The notes below the pieces were generated by a model. It was not told the DNA's origin, searched no databases, and worked only from the letters and a program-made list of their open reading frames with translations. Both the position numbers and the translations under genes were made by a program. Below are positions 17,092 to 25,129 of a stretch of DNA of 36,828 bases, piece after piece. Numbering within the stretch: position 1 is the first letter of the stretch; each line of letters starts with the position of its first letter. The stretch is from Candidatus Puniceispirillum sp. (GTDB lineage Bacteria > Electryoneota > RPQS01 > DYHQ01). The stretch lies in the NCBI GenBank assembly GCA_020724065.1, contig DYHQ01000008.1, positions 1-36,828 of the forward strand, read 5' to 3'.

Positions 17092-18180
17092 ATGGCAGCA
17101 AGACCTACCGCACTAACACCCATCCACGAAAAACTTGGGGCGAAAATGGTGGATTTCGGCGGCTTCTACATGCCCCTGCAATATACTTCCATTCGAGCCG
17201 AACACCGCCGCGTCCGAACGACGGTCGGCGTTTTTGATGTCTCGCACATGGGCGAGTTTGTCTTTCGCGGGCCCGACGCGGAGGCATTTCTCGATTGGGT
17301 CACGGTGAACAATGTGCGCAAGCTGCAGATGCATCAGGTGCAATATAGCTGCGCGTGTTATCCGGATGCCGGAATTGTGGATGATTTGCTCGTCTATCGC
17401 TTGCCCGACCATTTTTTGATGGTGGTCAATGCTGCGAATCTTGAGAAGGACTGGGCGTGGTTCGTCGAGCAGAAACGCGGGAACTGTGAGTTTGAAAATA
17501 CCTCCGACCGAACCTCACTTCTGGCAGTTCAAGGGCGAAACGCGGAAGCGTTGGTTCAGAAACTGACAAAGACGAATCTATCCACAATTCAGTACTATTG
17601 GTGTGTGGAAGGTGAGGTCGCCACTGTAAAGACACTCATTTCGCGCACGGGTTACACCGGCGAAGATGGCTTTGAACTCATGGTGAAAAATGAAGACGCG
17701 CAAAAACTTTGGGGAGCGCTCTTCGATGCAGGCAAGGAATTTGATATTGAGCCGGTCGGTCTCGGTGCGCGCGACAGCCTGCGGCTCGAAATGAAATATT
17801 GTCTCTATGGCAACGACATTGACAAGACCACGAATCCTCTCGAAGCGGGCTTGGGCTGGATCACGAAACTTCAGAAAGGCGATTTTCTTGGGCGCGAGCC
17901 GCTTTTGCGCGTGAAAGAGGAAGGCCTCAAGCGCAAGCTCATCGGATTTGAAATCGAAGGCACAGGCTTCCCCCGCCCGCACTATCCGATTCTTTCCAAC
18001 GGCAAACAGGTCGGTCAAGTCACTTCCGGCACCGTCTCGCCCATGCTTGAAAGAGGTATCGGCATGGGCTATGTTCCCGCGGAGCTTGCTGAAATCGGTA
18101 CTCCTCTCGAGATTGACGCCCGCGGCCACCTGCTCCCCGCCCGCATCGTTGAAACTCCCTTCTACCAGCGGCCGTATTAG
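17092..18180 (+). CDS. gcvT: Aminomethyltransferase (glycine cleavage system T protein)
   Basis: The 362-residue T protein takes the aminomethyl group from lipoyl-GcvH, releases ammonia and forms methylene-tetrahydrofolate. It is full length. The N-terminus (LTPIHEKLGAKMVDFGGFYM), GVFDVSHMGE, the catalytic-Asp region DAGIVDDLLVYR (Asp97), RTGYTGEDGFEL, GLGARDSLRLEMKY and the C-terminal barrel (ERGIGMGYVP) all fit the family. ATG 17092 is chosen because it starts the conserved region and has AGGAGAT 11 bases upstream. gcvH, gcvP and lipoate genes are not in this window, so the complex must be completed elsewhere. Confidence 0.95.
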   Translation: MAARPTALTPIHEKLGAKMVDFGGFYMPLQYTSIRAEHRRVRTTVGVFDVSHMGEFVFRGPDAEAFLDWVTVNNVRKLQMHQVQYSCACYPDAGIVDDLLVYRLPDHFLMVVNAANLEKDWAWFVEQKRGNCEFENTSDRTSLLAVQGRNAEALVQKLTKTNLSTIQYYWCVEGEVATVKTLISRTGYTGEDGFELMVKNEDAQKLWGALFDAGKEFDIEPVGLGARDSLRLEMKYCLYGNDIDKTTNPLEAGLGWITKLQKGDFLGREPLLRVKEEGLKRKLIGFEIEGTGFPRPHYPILSNGKQVGQVTSGTVSPMLERGIGMGYVPAELAEIGTPLEIDARGHLLPARIVETPFYQRPY

Positions 18181-18269
18181 ATCCGGCCAGCCAGTCGCGC
18201 CGCGGTGGGTCTGCAATATTCTTCAACATAGCGAACTCATCGGCAACATCAAATTTCCTTAAATAATCC

Positions 18270-18298
18270 TTGACATCGGGGAGGATCATGGTTATATT
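18270..18298 (+). promoter_or_regulatory. Near-consensus promoter for the secreted protein
   Basis: A perfect TTGACA (18270-18275), a 17-base spacer and TATATT (18293-18298) lie about 100 bases upstream of the start. This is one of the best sigma-70 matches in the window and suggests strong expression. Confidence 0.65.
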
Positions 18299-18400
18299 GG
18301 AAATGCAAAGTCCAAGATTGAGACGCTATAATTGGCTGTTTTCAAATAGAAAAGGCTATTTTGAGGACGGCCAGTCATGCAAACCAAGGGAGGAAAAGGA

Positions 18401-19855
18401 ATGAAAAGGTCTTTGGGTATTTTGCTCTTGCTGGCCTGCCTCGGCGCCGCAATGGCTGCCAATATCACTTTCCAGGTCAATATGGCCGTCCAACAGCGGC
18501 TGGGAAATTTCAATCCCGCCGTGGACACCGTCCTCGTACGGGGAACTTTCAACGGATGGGGCGGCTATACCGACATTCTGACAACCGTGCCACCTGACAG
18601 TGTCTATCGAATCACCAAGTCGCTGTCGCCAGGCCCCATTGAATACAGATTCGTCATGGCCAACCGAGCCGCAGGCGGTGACCGATGGGAAAACATACCG
18701 TACAACCGAACTCATACTGTGACGGGAAATGCAACGCTCCCTGTTGTCTATTTCAACGACCAAAGCTCATCGGCCATCTATGACCTCGAGATTTTGTTTT
18801 GTGTGAACATGGGGGTGCAAATCCTCATGGGCAATTTCAACCCAGATGTGGATCTGATTCAGGTTCGAGGAAATACACCTCCACTGCAGTGGGGTGGTGC
18901 AGCCAATGTGCTTCCCGAAGTCCCTGGGTTTCCGGGTCTCTATGCTGACTGGATTCAATTCGACAATCTGCCCTATCCCGGCCTCATTCAATATAAGTTT
19001 GTGATTTTGCAAAATGGTGACCCATACAGCCCAATCTGGGAACAGATTCCCGGCGGGGGAAATCGCCATGTGGAATACACAGGAACAGAGCCGGATGACT
19101 TGCCTCCCCCAAGTGGCAATGGATATCAGGAGATCTTGCTGGATACGGCTTTCTACTCTGATATTACCTTCGAGGATGTCACAGAGAACCCAGTGGATGT
19201 CGTTTTTGCTTGCGATGTTCGCCCAGCTTACTACAAAATCGATGATATCGGCTATATCGTGGATGTTCAGACAGGGGAATATATCTATGCGATCGAAAGC
19301 GTGGGCATCTGTGGCCTTTTTGACCAGTGGTCCTGGGGATACATCCCTGAGGATCGACAGATGCATGACAATGGCATCGCGCCGGATGAGGTGCCTGGCG
19401 ATAGTATTTGGACGCTCGCCGTGCACTTTGACCCAGGAGATCCGCGCATTCATTCTTATAAGTACGCCATCAATGGCTATGATGTCGAGGCGGGCTTTGC
19501 GCAGAACCACGAGCTTGAAATCAACGACACCCAGCCAGTAATGATGCTTCCTATGGACTGCTTCGGGATAATCGGCAACCTCTACGATGATTACATCTGG
19601 GTTTGCGAGTTGATACCGACTGAAAATATTGGGTATGTGACCCTGATCTCCCTCGGACCACCCAATTGGGGCTATTGGCTGCATTGGGTCAGCGGGAGGA
19701 TCTCTCATCTCGTATTCACGAATTTCTGTAGCGGCACTGTGGGCTCGGTGAGCGGAGCGGCGGCAGCGGCAGGATGGACGGCGACGAACTACGCCGATTC
19801 CATCGTTTTCACGACCACCACGCCTCTCACTTCCGGTTCTATAGCGACCTTCTAG
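18401..19855 (+). CDS. Secreted multidomain protein, N-terminal part up to in-frame amber codon
   Basis: This 484-residue segment starts at ATG 18401 with GGGAGG seven bases upstream and a clear signal peptide (MKRSLGILLLLACLGAAMAA). Two similar beta-sandwich repeats follow, each with the pattern VNMxVQ..xGNFNP.VD.(V/I)xVRG (about 24-60 and 138-170). They resemble starch-binding/glycogen-binding type modules (GTFNGWGG). A third, larger domain follows (about 265-400, FDQWSWGYIPEDRQMHDNG, then YKYAINGYDVEAGF). The frame stops at TAG 19853-19855, but the same frame continues for another 217 codons with fitting domains. The gene was therefore one unit of about 701 residues. The function is unknown; carbohydrate or surface binding is inferred from the modules. 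Confidence 0.8.
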   Translation: MKRSLGILLLLACLGAAMAANITFQVNMAVQQRLGNFNPAVDTVLVRGTFNGWGGYTDILTTVPPDSVYRITKSLSPGPIEYRFVMANRAAGGDRWENIPYNRTHTVTGNATLPVVYFNDQSSSAIYDLEILFCVNMGVQILMGNFNPDVDLIQVRGNTPPLQWGGAANVLPEVPGFPGLYADWIQFDNLPYPGLIQYKFVILQNGDPYSPIWEQIPGGGNRHVEYTGTEPDDLPPPSGNGYQEILLDTAFYSDITFEDVTENPVDVVFACDVRPAYYKIDDIGYIVDVQTGEYIYAIESVGICGLFDQWSWGYIPEDRQMHDNGIAPDEVPGDSIWTLAVHFDPGDPRIHSYKYAINGYDVEAGFAQNHELEINDTQPVMMLPMDCFGIIGNLYDDYIWVCELIPTENIGYVTLISLGPPNWGYWLHWVSGRISHLVFTNFCSGTVGSVSGAAAAAGWTATNYADSIVFTTTTPLTSGSIATF

Positions 19856-20506
19856 CTCTCGCATCCGACTTGCAGCGATTATGTGAATTGGCAAGTGGGC
19901 GACAGTTCCGGCACGATTGAAGGGCCGCTGCCGGTCGAGCTCGCGACTTTCGAAGCTATTGCTGGTGACGGGCAAGTGACATTGCACTGGCGGACGGAAA
20001 GCGAATTGGATAATAGCCATTTTGTTCTCTGTAAGCGCAAAACTGGCGAAGAAGAGTTCAACCGGCTTGTCCAGATTCCCGGTCACGGAACGACGACCGA
20101 GCCGCATGACTATGAATTTGTGGATCGCTGGGTGCGGAACGGCGTGACTTATGAATATCAGATTTCCGATGTGGACATTGCGGCTCGCGAGACGATTCAT
20201 GAGCAGATTGTCTCAACCACACCCGGCGCGGCCCCGGTCCCTATGGAATTCGCGCTTCATACTCCCTATCCGAACCCCTTCAATCCAACGACCATGATTC
20301 GCTATGATGTGAAAGAGGCGGGGCTTGTCTCTTTGAAGGTTTTTGATCTCTTAGGGCGGGAGGTGGCAACGCTTGTCTATGGCACCGTTCCCGCGGGGTC
20401 GCATTCGATTGAGTGGGATGCGGGGGATTTGCCCTCGGGTGTCTATCTCTGCCGGATGGAAGCACAGGATTTCATACAGACGCGGAAGGTTGTGCTGCTG
20501 AAGTAG
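19856..20506 (+). pseudogene. C-terminal part of the secreted protein, with type A sorting domain
   Basis: In the same frame as the preceding segment, immediately after TAG 19853-19855, the sequence reads LSHPTCSDYVNWQVGDSSGT and then EGPLPVELATFEA, which is continuous with it. A fibronectin-III-like domain (about 19935-20220) is followed by the C-terminal block YPNPFNPTTMIRYDV, LKVFDLLGREVATLV and SGVYLCRMEA. This is the FlgD-like or Por-secretion type A sorting domain of FCB-group exported proteins. Separate initiation is unlikely, because an ATG at 19883 has no good ribosome binding site and would give a protein without a signal peptide. If the amber is not read through, the secreted product loses its sorting signal. 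Confidence 0.75.
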
Positions 20507-20513
20507 AATTCCG

Positions 20514-20684
20514 GGCAGGTCAGGGGACCTGCCTCGGCGGATTGCGGCCGTGGCATGCGTCTCGCGTGCCCGAATCTTGGTGGGCACGGCACGCCATGCC
20601 CCTACGCCGACATCGGTGAATTCGCGGCCGCAACCGAACCTGGCTCGGCGATTGAAATGTAGGGGCGGACCCGTGTGTCCGCCC
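20514..20684. repeat. Cluster of three different palindromic intergenic repeats
   Basis: Three GC-rich palindromes lie in this 198-base gap. They are GGCAGGTC/GACCTGCC (20514-20533), an imperfect arm pair GGCATGCG...CGTGCCC / GGGCACGG...CATGCC (20552-20571 and 20582-20600), and GGGCGGAC/GTCCGCCC (20663-20684). The first is kin to the palindrome at 4474-4492. Their position between convergent genes suggests a role as 3' ends or insertion hot spot. Confidence 0.65.
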
Positions 20685-20704
20685 GCTCTATTTTGCACGG
20701 GTGA

Positions 20705-21364
20705 CTATGCTGACTTGGGCAGGTGACGGGCGCTGTGAAGATAGGCGAAAATGTAAAGAAGTTCGCCGACAATCAGAAGCGCATACAAATAGGGCTGCGG
20801 CATTTGAAAATGGAGTGTGGCGGAGAGGTCGTGCATGAAAGAATAGAGGAGAACCGCTGTCGCAGCAATTGCGAGAATCCACGCCAAACGCGACGGGTGA
20901 AAATCGAAACCTTTATGCTGAATGTGAATTATGGAAAGCCCGATAGCAATCATGACCAAGGCAATCGAGCAGGGTGCAATCACAGGGCCAATCCACGGCA
21001 GCGGCAAGAGAAAAAGAATATCCCAATCCACGAGAGATGACGGCCAATTCAAAAAGACCTTGAGCCAGATGTAATAGGTGATGTCCCAGACGCCCAAGGC
21101 GAAGATGAAATAAGCGAATCGCTCCCATAAGCGGCGGCCAGCCAAATGACCGACCATGAGAAGCATCACGACGGTCGCCGCCTCGCGCCCCAGTTCGATA
21201 GCGAAAGTCGCCATATCAATGGGCTTGAGTGGAAATCCAAAACCTTCGGGATAATAGAGCCTGCGCAAATAGACAACAACGGCCGCTTCGGCAACCGCCA
21301 TTGCCACGGCATACAAAAAGACCCAGCCAATGGGTCTTCGTTTGAAATTCGCGGCTATGGACAT
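20705..21364 (-). CDS. Hypothetical polytopic membrane protein
   Basis: The 219-residue product has about six hydrophobic helices (near 12-32, 52-72, 82-102, 112-140, 155-175, 188-208) and a short basic N-terminus. I do not recognise the family. Conserved-looking polar residues in the helices include Glu26, Glu58, Asp94 and His172. The ATG follows directly on the cutA stop (TAGATG on the minus strand), so the two are translationally coupled. A link to metal or redox homeostasis is only suggested by its operon mates. Confidence 0.7.
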   Translation of the reverse strand: MSIAANFKRRPIGWVFLYAVAMAVAEAAVVVYLRRLYYPEGFGFPLKPIDMATFAIELGREAATVVMLLMVGHLAGRRLWERFAYFIFALGVWDITYYIWLKVFLNWPSSLVDWDILFLLPLPWIGPVIAPCSIALVMIAIGLSIIHIQHKGFDFHPSRLAWILAIAATAVLLYSFMHDLSATLHFQMPQPYLYALLIVGELLYIFAYLHSARHLPKSA

Positions 21365-21703
21365 CTATTCCGGCACTGGCTTGAGTTCTTGGTGCATCCA
21401 GTTGCGATAGGGAAGCGATATCTGCTCGGCGGCGAAGGTGAGCATTTCTGGAACTTCGTAGGGGTGAAGGGAGGCAAATCGGGTTTCGATGGCGGGCAGG
21501 TGGCCGCGCCATGTCTTGAGCAAGACGACGGTCTCTTCATCCCGGCAAAGATCGCGCTGCCAATAGTACTGTGAAATGGCACCCGGGAGCGCCGTGCCGC
21601 AGGCGACAAGGCGCTCTTCCACCAATGCCCTCACCAACGCCAGCGCGGCGTCAAGGCTTGGCAGCGTCGTCATGAGAACAATTTCATCGTGACACTTTTC
21701 CAC
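21365..21703 (-). CDS. cutA: CutA-type divalent-ion tolerance protein
   Basis: The 112-residue protein matches the trimeric CutA1 family over its length: [20 protein letters not shown], the [16 protein letters not shown] strand pair, the LLKT strand and [13 protein letters not shown]. CutA is linked to copper tolerance in E. coli, but its biochemical role remains unclear. The GTG start at 21703 is supported by AGAGAAAGG upstream and overlaps the rubrerythrin-like gene by 20 bases. The Cys in VACG is retained. Confidence 0.93.
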   Translation of the reverse strand: MEKCHDEIVLMTTLPSLDAALALVRALVEERLVACGTALPGAISQYYWQRDLCRDEETVVLLKTWRGHLPAIETRFASLHPYEVPEMLTFAAEQISLPYRNWMHQELKPVPE

Positions 21704-22130
21704 GGCCTTTCTCTCTTTCAGGCGGGCCAGCGGATGACTCCAGCTTCATCAGTTGCCTGAGAAAGCGTTCTTCGTGAGCCTTCGCGGCTTTGGCGACGGT
21801 CTCGAATATTTCGGCAATTTCCGGAAAGCCCTCTTCGTTGGCGGTCTTGGCAAAATCGGGATACATCTGCGACCACTCGTATCGTTCGCTCGCCACAGCG
21901 GCCTTCAGGCTATCCGTCAGGCTTCCCACACCTCCCAGAATTTCCAGCCATTTTGTCCCGTGTTCCCTCTCGCTCTGGGCAATTTCGCGAAAGAGACCCG
22001 CACTTTCCGCCTCGCTTTGATTCTGCGCCACATGGGAAAAGCAGTGATACTTCAGATAGGCCAGCGCCTCACCCGTAAAGGCGGCCATGAGGTTGCGTTC
22101 GGTCTTGGTTCCTCGAAGCTTCTCCGTCAT
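21684..22130 (-). CDS. Rubrerythrin-like diiron protein without rubredoxin domain
   Basis: The 148-residue four-helix protein aligns with the erythrin domain of rubrerythrin ([55 protein letters not shown]). Six of the seven ligands of Desulfovibrio rubrerythrin are present: Glu21, Glu54, His57, Glu82, Glu85, His119. The Glu that should be three residues before the last His is Ala116. The C-terminal rubredoxin domain is absent. The C-terminus is a charged tail encoded in the overlap with cutA. Peroxide reduction or iron handling is the family role. Activity here is uncertain because of the missing ligand. Confidence 0.85.
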   Translation of the reverse strand: MTEKLRGTKTERNLMAAFTGEALAYLKYHCFSHVAQNQSEAESAGLFREIAQSEREHGTKWLEILGGVGSLTDSLKAAVASERYEWSQMYPDFAKTANEEGFPEIAEIFETVAKAAKAHEERFLRQLMKLESSAGPPEREKGRGKVSR

Positions 22131-22158
22131 AGCAGCTCTCCTTGTCTATTGCGAGATG

Positions 22159-22197
22159 AAGCAGCCGGAGCAAAGAAGGCTGTTACCCCGGCCGCTT
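22159..22197 (-). terminator. Possible stem-loop between HU and rubrerythrin-like gene
   Basis: AAGCAGCCGG (22159-22168) pairs with CCGGCCGCTT (22188-22197) across a 19-base loop, with one mismatch or wobble. It lies downstream of the HU stop. There is no clear U-tract, so termination is uncertain. Confidence 0.35.
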
Positions 22198-22226
22198 TGA
22201 ACACTGAGAGATATGCCGAAAAGGTC

Positions 22227-22499
22227 TCAGGCCACAATTTCCTTAAAGTCCTTGCCGGGAATAAACCGAGGCACTTTCTTGGCGGGGATATTGATCGCCT
22301 TGCCCGTGCGGGGATTTCGCCCTCGCCGCGCTGACCGCTGCATCATGGCAAATGTCCCAAAGCCGACGAGTGTTACCTTGTCTCCATCCGAGACTGTATC
22401 CTTGATCGTGTCCAGAATGGCGTCCAACATCTCCTCGGAAGTATGCTTGGTCTGCCCGGTTTTCGCCGCTACAGCATTAACCAGTTCCAATTTGTTCAT
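22227..22499 (-). CDS. hup: HU-family DNA-binding protein
   Basis: The 90-residue nucleoid protein is full length. MNKLELVNAVAAKTG begins the helical dimerisation part, VTLVGFGTF (about 42-50) starts the saddle, and the DNA-binding arms carry GRNPRTG (60-66) with the intercalating Pro63. The ending VPRFIPGKDFKEIV is typical. The start has GAGGAGAAGTACC upstream. A strong promoter lies about 180 bases upstream, so the mRNA has a long leader. Confidence 0.96.
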   Translation of the reverse strand: MNKLELVNAVAAKTGQTKHTSEEMLDAILDTIKDTVSDGDKVTLVGFGTFAMMQRSARRGRNPRTGKAINIPAKKVPRFIPGKDFKEIVA

Positions 22500-22678
22500 G
22501 GTACTTCTCCTCTGTTGCTTCAGAGTCTATTTCGTGTGTCTTTGTTCGAGAAGCCGCTTGTTCTCATGAAAGAGTCGAAGGTCAGAAAAAAGTAAGGACA
22601 TCCCCTTCGGCCAGGCGGTGAAAGCTCATGGCCCAGCCGGAAGCGACCTAATATGCTACATTTTCTGAGGTTGCAAAC

Positions 22679-22707
22679 ACTATATGAAATTTCCAGCTAA
22701 ATGTCAA
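22679..22707 (-). promoter_or_regulatory. Near-consensus promoter for hup
   Basis: On the minus strand TTGACA (22707-22702), a 17-base spacer and TATAGT (22684-22679) form a strong sigma-70-type promoter directed toward hup. Confidence 0.7.
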
Positions 22708-22781
22708 GAGAAATCTCCACTATTTTGGGCACTTGATTTGCACACTGACGCGACTTCAAGGCTGAAAACGGATGGAAGAGC

Positions 22782-22809
22782 TTGATTTCTTTACAATTTT
22801 TTATATATT
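22782..22809 (+). promoter_or_regulatory. Probable promoter for tsaE-tsaB
   Basis: TTGATT (22782-22787), a 16-base A/T-rich spacer and TATATT (22804-22809) lie about 160 bases upstream of tsaE. The match is moderate. Confidence 0.4.
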
Positions 22810-22969
22810 GATAGCGCGACTGAGAGAATTAGAAAGAGTGCTTAGTTCCTCGAAGAGGCCAAGGAAGGCCAAGCGTGCCCCACGGGGCAGACGCGGCACC
22901 GCATCTTCCAGCGGTTCTTTGCACGACATCCATGAAATATGGCAATCTGCTTGAAATATCGGAAAAACA

Positions 22970-23449
22970 ATGAGTGAGGGAATCGTCTATCCCGGACCAA
23001 AACCGCTGGTCGAGGAGCGCCGAATCACTCGATGCAGTCAGGAGACCGTAGATCTTGGGAAGGAATTCGGTTCGCGGCTTCGTTCAGGCGCTGTCGTGGC
23101 GCTGGTCGGGCCATTAGGTGCAGGAAAAACTACTCTTGTGCAGGGGATTGGCGCGGGACTTGGCGTGAATGAGGCGATTACGAGTCCGGCCTTTAACTAT
23201 CTTCTGGAATACGCTGGACAACTGCCCTTCTGCCATGCTGATCTGTATCGAATTGAGGATGCCCGGCAATTCTTTGCACTTGGGCTTGAAGAATATTTCG
23301 ACCGTGATGGCGTCCTCGCAATTGAATGGGCCGAGCGGATTGCCGACATTCTGCCGCCAAGAACCATCTCCCTCTATTTGAACCCTCTTGCCAAGCAAGA
23401 TGAGCGAGAAATCATCGTCTGTCTTGGGCCGCCTCATGCCACCAAGTGA
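22970..23449 (+). CDS. tsaE: tRNA threonylcarbamoyladenosine biosynthesis ATPase TsaE
   Basis: The 159-residue P-loop protein works with TsaB and TsaD to install t6A37 on ANN-decoding tRNAs. Walker A is GPLGAGKTT (47-55). ITSPAFNYLLEY occupies the family's SPTF block (here SPAF). HADLYRI and IEWAERI are the conserved downstream motifs. The length is normal (about 150). tsaB overlaps its end. tsaD is not in this window. Confidence 0.95.
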   Translation: MSEGIVYPGPKPLVEERRITRCSQETVDLGKEFGSRLRSGAVVALVGPLGAGKTTLVQGIGAGLGVNEAITSPAFNYLLEYAGQLPFCHADLYRIEDARQFFALGLEEYFDRDGVLAIEWAERIADILPPRTISLYLNPLAKQDEREIIVCLGPPHATK

Positions 23450-24113
23450 ACCAACAAATATTCTTACGCTGGACACTTCCAGCGTTTACACGGTCTCGGG
23501 TTTCACGCATGGCGACTCGCTTCTCGCAGAAGTGCGCTTTCAGGCGCCGCTTGAGATGCGCGACCAGCTTCCGCTCTTGCTCGAGCGGTTCCTGAGTGAG
23601 AATGAGAGCGTCTACGGCCCGATTGGTGCGATTGCGATTTCAATCGGCCCGGGGTCTTTTACTGGCCTTCGAGTCAGCTTGGCTCTGGCAAAGGGCATCG
23701 CTTTTGCGCGGGCAATTCTCATTTGGCCAGTGTCCTCTTTGAGAGTGCTGGCGGCGAACGCACGGGACTTCGCGCACACTATCGCATCGGTCATCCCAGC
23801 GCGAAAAAGGGAATGTTACATCGGCCTTTTTGAAGGCGCGGAGCTGCAGCCTCTTCTGGATCCGATTTGCATTGCCCATTCAGAACTCGAAAGCCATGTG
23901 CCTCCAGAGGCGGTTCTTCTCGGGCCGGCTGTGGATGAATTGCAGCCTGAGATTCGTCAGAGACTGTCCAAGCAGCTTTCCTGTACGCGACCGCATTTCC
24001 ATTCGCCTTCAGCCCTTTGTCTTGCCAGGCTGGCGCAGGCGCAATGGCACGGTAAAACATCTCCTGAGATTGATTCGCTCACGCCCTTCTATCTGAAGCA
24101 GTTCCCTGCATAG
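23436..24113 (+). CDS. tsaB: tRNA threonylcarbamoyladenosine biosynthesis protein TsaB
   Basis: The 225-residue inactive ASKHA-fold partner of TsaD is recognised from ILTLDTSS (9-16) and ISIGPGSFTGLRVSLALAKG (69-87), the hallmark of TsaB. I chose ATG 23436, which overlaps the tsaE stop by 14 bases. The longer frame upstream lies wholly within tsaE and adds no conserved sequence. Two genes of the t6A pathway are therefore coupled here. A strong terminator follows. Confidence 0.93.
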   Translation: MPPSEPTNILTLDTSSVYTVSGFTHGDSLLAEVRFQAPLEMRDQLPLLLERFLSENESVYGPIGAIAISIGPGSFTGLRVSLALAKGIAFARAILIWPVSSLRVLAANARDFAHTIASVIPARKRECYIGLFEGAELQPLLDPICIAHSELESHVPPEAVLLGPAVDELQPEIRQRLSKQLSCTRPHFHSPSALCLARLAQAQWHGKTSPEIDSLTPFYLKQFPA

Positions 24114-24170
24114 ACAAACTCGGTCTGAGGGATGTTGATAGAAACATTAGTGATCTCCCTGGTTTAGATG

Positions 24171-24202
24171 AAGGCCGGCCTCGAAAGAGGTCGGCCTTTT
24201 TT
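24171..24202 (+). terminator. Rho-independent terminator after tsaB
   Basis: The 12-base stem AAGGCCGGCCTC / GAGGTCGGCCTT has one mismatch, a GAAA tetraloop and a following T-run (TTTTTT including the stem end). It is placed between the convergent tsaB and znuB genes and may serve both. Confidence 0.9.
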
Positions 24203-24260
24203 GCAGAGGTGAAATGAAGACTCAGGCTTGCACTCACGAAGACGGGTGCGAGTGTGTCTG

Positions 24261-25127
24261 TTAGCTTATCTCCCCATTTCTGCCGGAAAATTTGTGGGCG
24301 CCTGCATATCGCATGACAGTCAAAACAACAGCTGAAAGTACCAAGCAACCCGCCATGGCCATGATGATTGACGGACTGATGGGAAGATCAAACTTCAGAG
24401 ACAGGAGTACGCCGAGCAAGGAGGAAACGAAACCCACCGCCCAGCCGAGTATCAATCGGTTTCGCCGTCGTTGTGTGAAGAGAACCGCCACGACCGGAGG
24501 AATGACCAACAGCGCGAATACCAAGAGCACCCCTGCGATTTCCACGGAAGAAGTGACGACAATTCCGAAACTTCCATAGAAGAGGAAGTCCCAGAACCCC
24601 ACCCGCCAACCCTTCTGCACTGCCGCTCTCGGGTTCTCGGAGATGGTGAAGAACCTTTCTCTAAATAGCCAATGAAGCGTTCCCACGGCGGAGTAGAGAA
24701 GAACGATTTTGAGCAATTGGTTCGGGCGAACGGTCAGGAGTGAACCGGATAGCATGTGATTGAGTTCTGCCGCACCCTCGGCGCGATGCGATAGCAACAA
24801 GATGGTCCCAGCCGTGAGAGTCCCGTAGAGGACGCCGATGAAGGCTTCCTTGGGAACGCGTTCATCCTTCGTGCGTGCCAGTGAAACAAAGACAGCCCCT
24901 ATGAGAGTAAACAATAGGGAAGCGAAGTAGCGGTAGGCTGACGCTTCCTCGAATCCAAGAGAGAGCGCCACGATGGAACCGAGGGCGGCCGCTTGTGCCA
25001 GACTGAGGTCAACGAAGATTACTCCTCGGCTGACGATATGAAATCCCAAGTAAGCATGAATGCCGGCAAGCACAAATGCACCCAGCAAAGCCCACTGAAT
25101 GAAGGGAAGAGACATGAGGTTCCACAT
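24261..25127 (-). CDS. ABC transporter permease, zinc/manganese (ZnuB, ABC-3 family)
   Basis: The 288-residue inner-membrane protein has about eight or nine transmembrane helices. Family features include GAFVLAGIHAYLGFHIVSRG and VDLSLAQAAALGS at the N-terminus, NHMLSGSLL, and SVEIAGVLLVFALLVIPPVVA near the middle of the C-terminal half. It forms the channel for a metal delivered by the adjacent binding protein, starting 2 bases after that gene's stop. No ATP-binding subunit gene is found in the operon. Zinc or manganese is the likely substrate, and zinc is favoured by the His-rich outer-membrane neighbour. Confidence 0.92.
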   Translation of the reverse strand: MWNLMSLPFIQWALLGAFVLAGIHAYLGFHIVSRGVIFVDLSLAQAAALGSIVALSLGFEEASAYRYFASLLFTLIGAVFVSLARTKDERVPKEAFIGVLYGTLTAGTILLLSHRAEGAAELNHMLSGSLLTVRPNQLLKIVLLYSAVGTLHWLFRERFFTISENPRAAVQKGWRVGFWDFLFYGSFGIVVTSSVEIAGVLLVFALLVIPPVVAVLFTQRRRNRLILGWAVGFVSSLLGVLLSLKFDLPISPSIIMAMAGCLVLSAVVLTVMRYAGAHKFSGRNGEIS

Positions 25128-25129
25128 CG

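Larger units (their letters stand above)
22500..22969. other. Divergent intergenic region between hup and tsaE
   Basis: This 470-base region holds a near-consensus promoter for hup on the minus strand (22679-22707) and a weaker one for tsaE on the plus strand (22782-22809). The tsaE leader has a small palindrome TGCCCC-AC-GGGGCA near 22879-22892. A 60-codon frame (22772-22954) spans the region but is not convincing as a gene. Confidence 0.5.

Noticed and set aside
19853-19855. TAG as a pyrrolysine codon
   Set aside because: No pyl genes are visible, and the surrounding family pattern points to Trp rather than a methyltransferase active site.
18767-20200. Long open frame of 477 codons on the minus strand across the secreted-protein gene
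   Set aside because: It is antisense to a gene with a signal peptide, promoter and known domains. It has no recognisable domain or ribosome binding site.
22772-22954. 60-codon frame upstream of tsaE
   Set aside because: It begins before the likely tsaE promoter, lacks a good ribosome binding site, and its basic low-complexity C-terminus matches no family.
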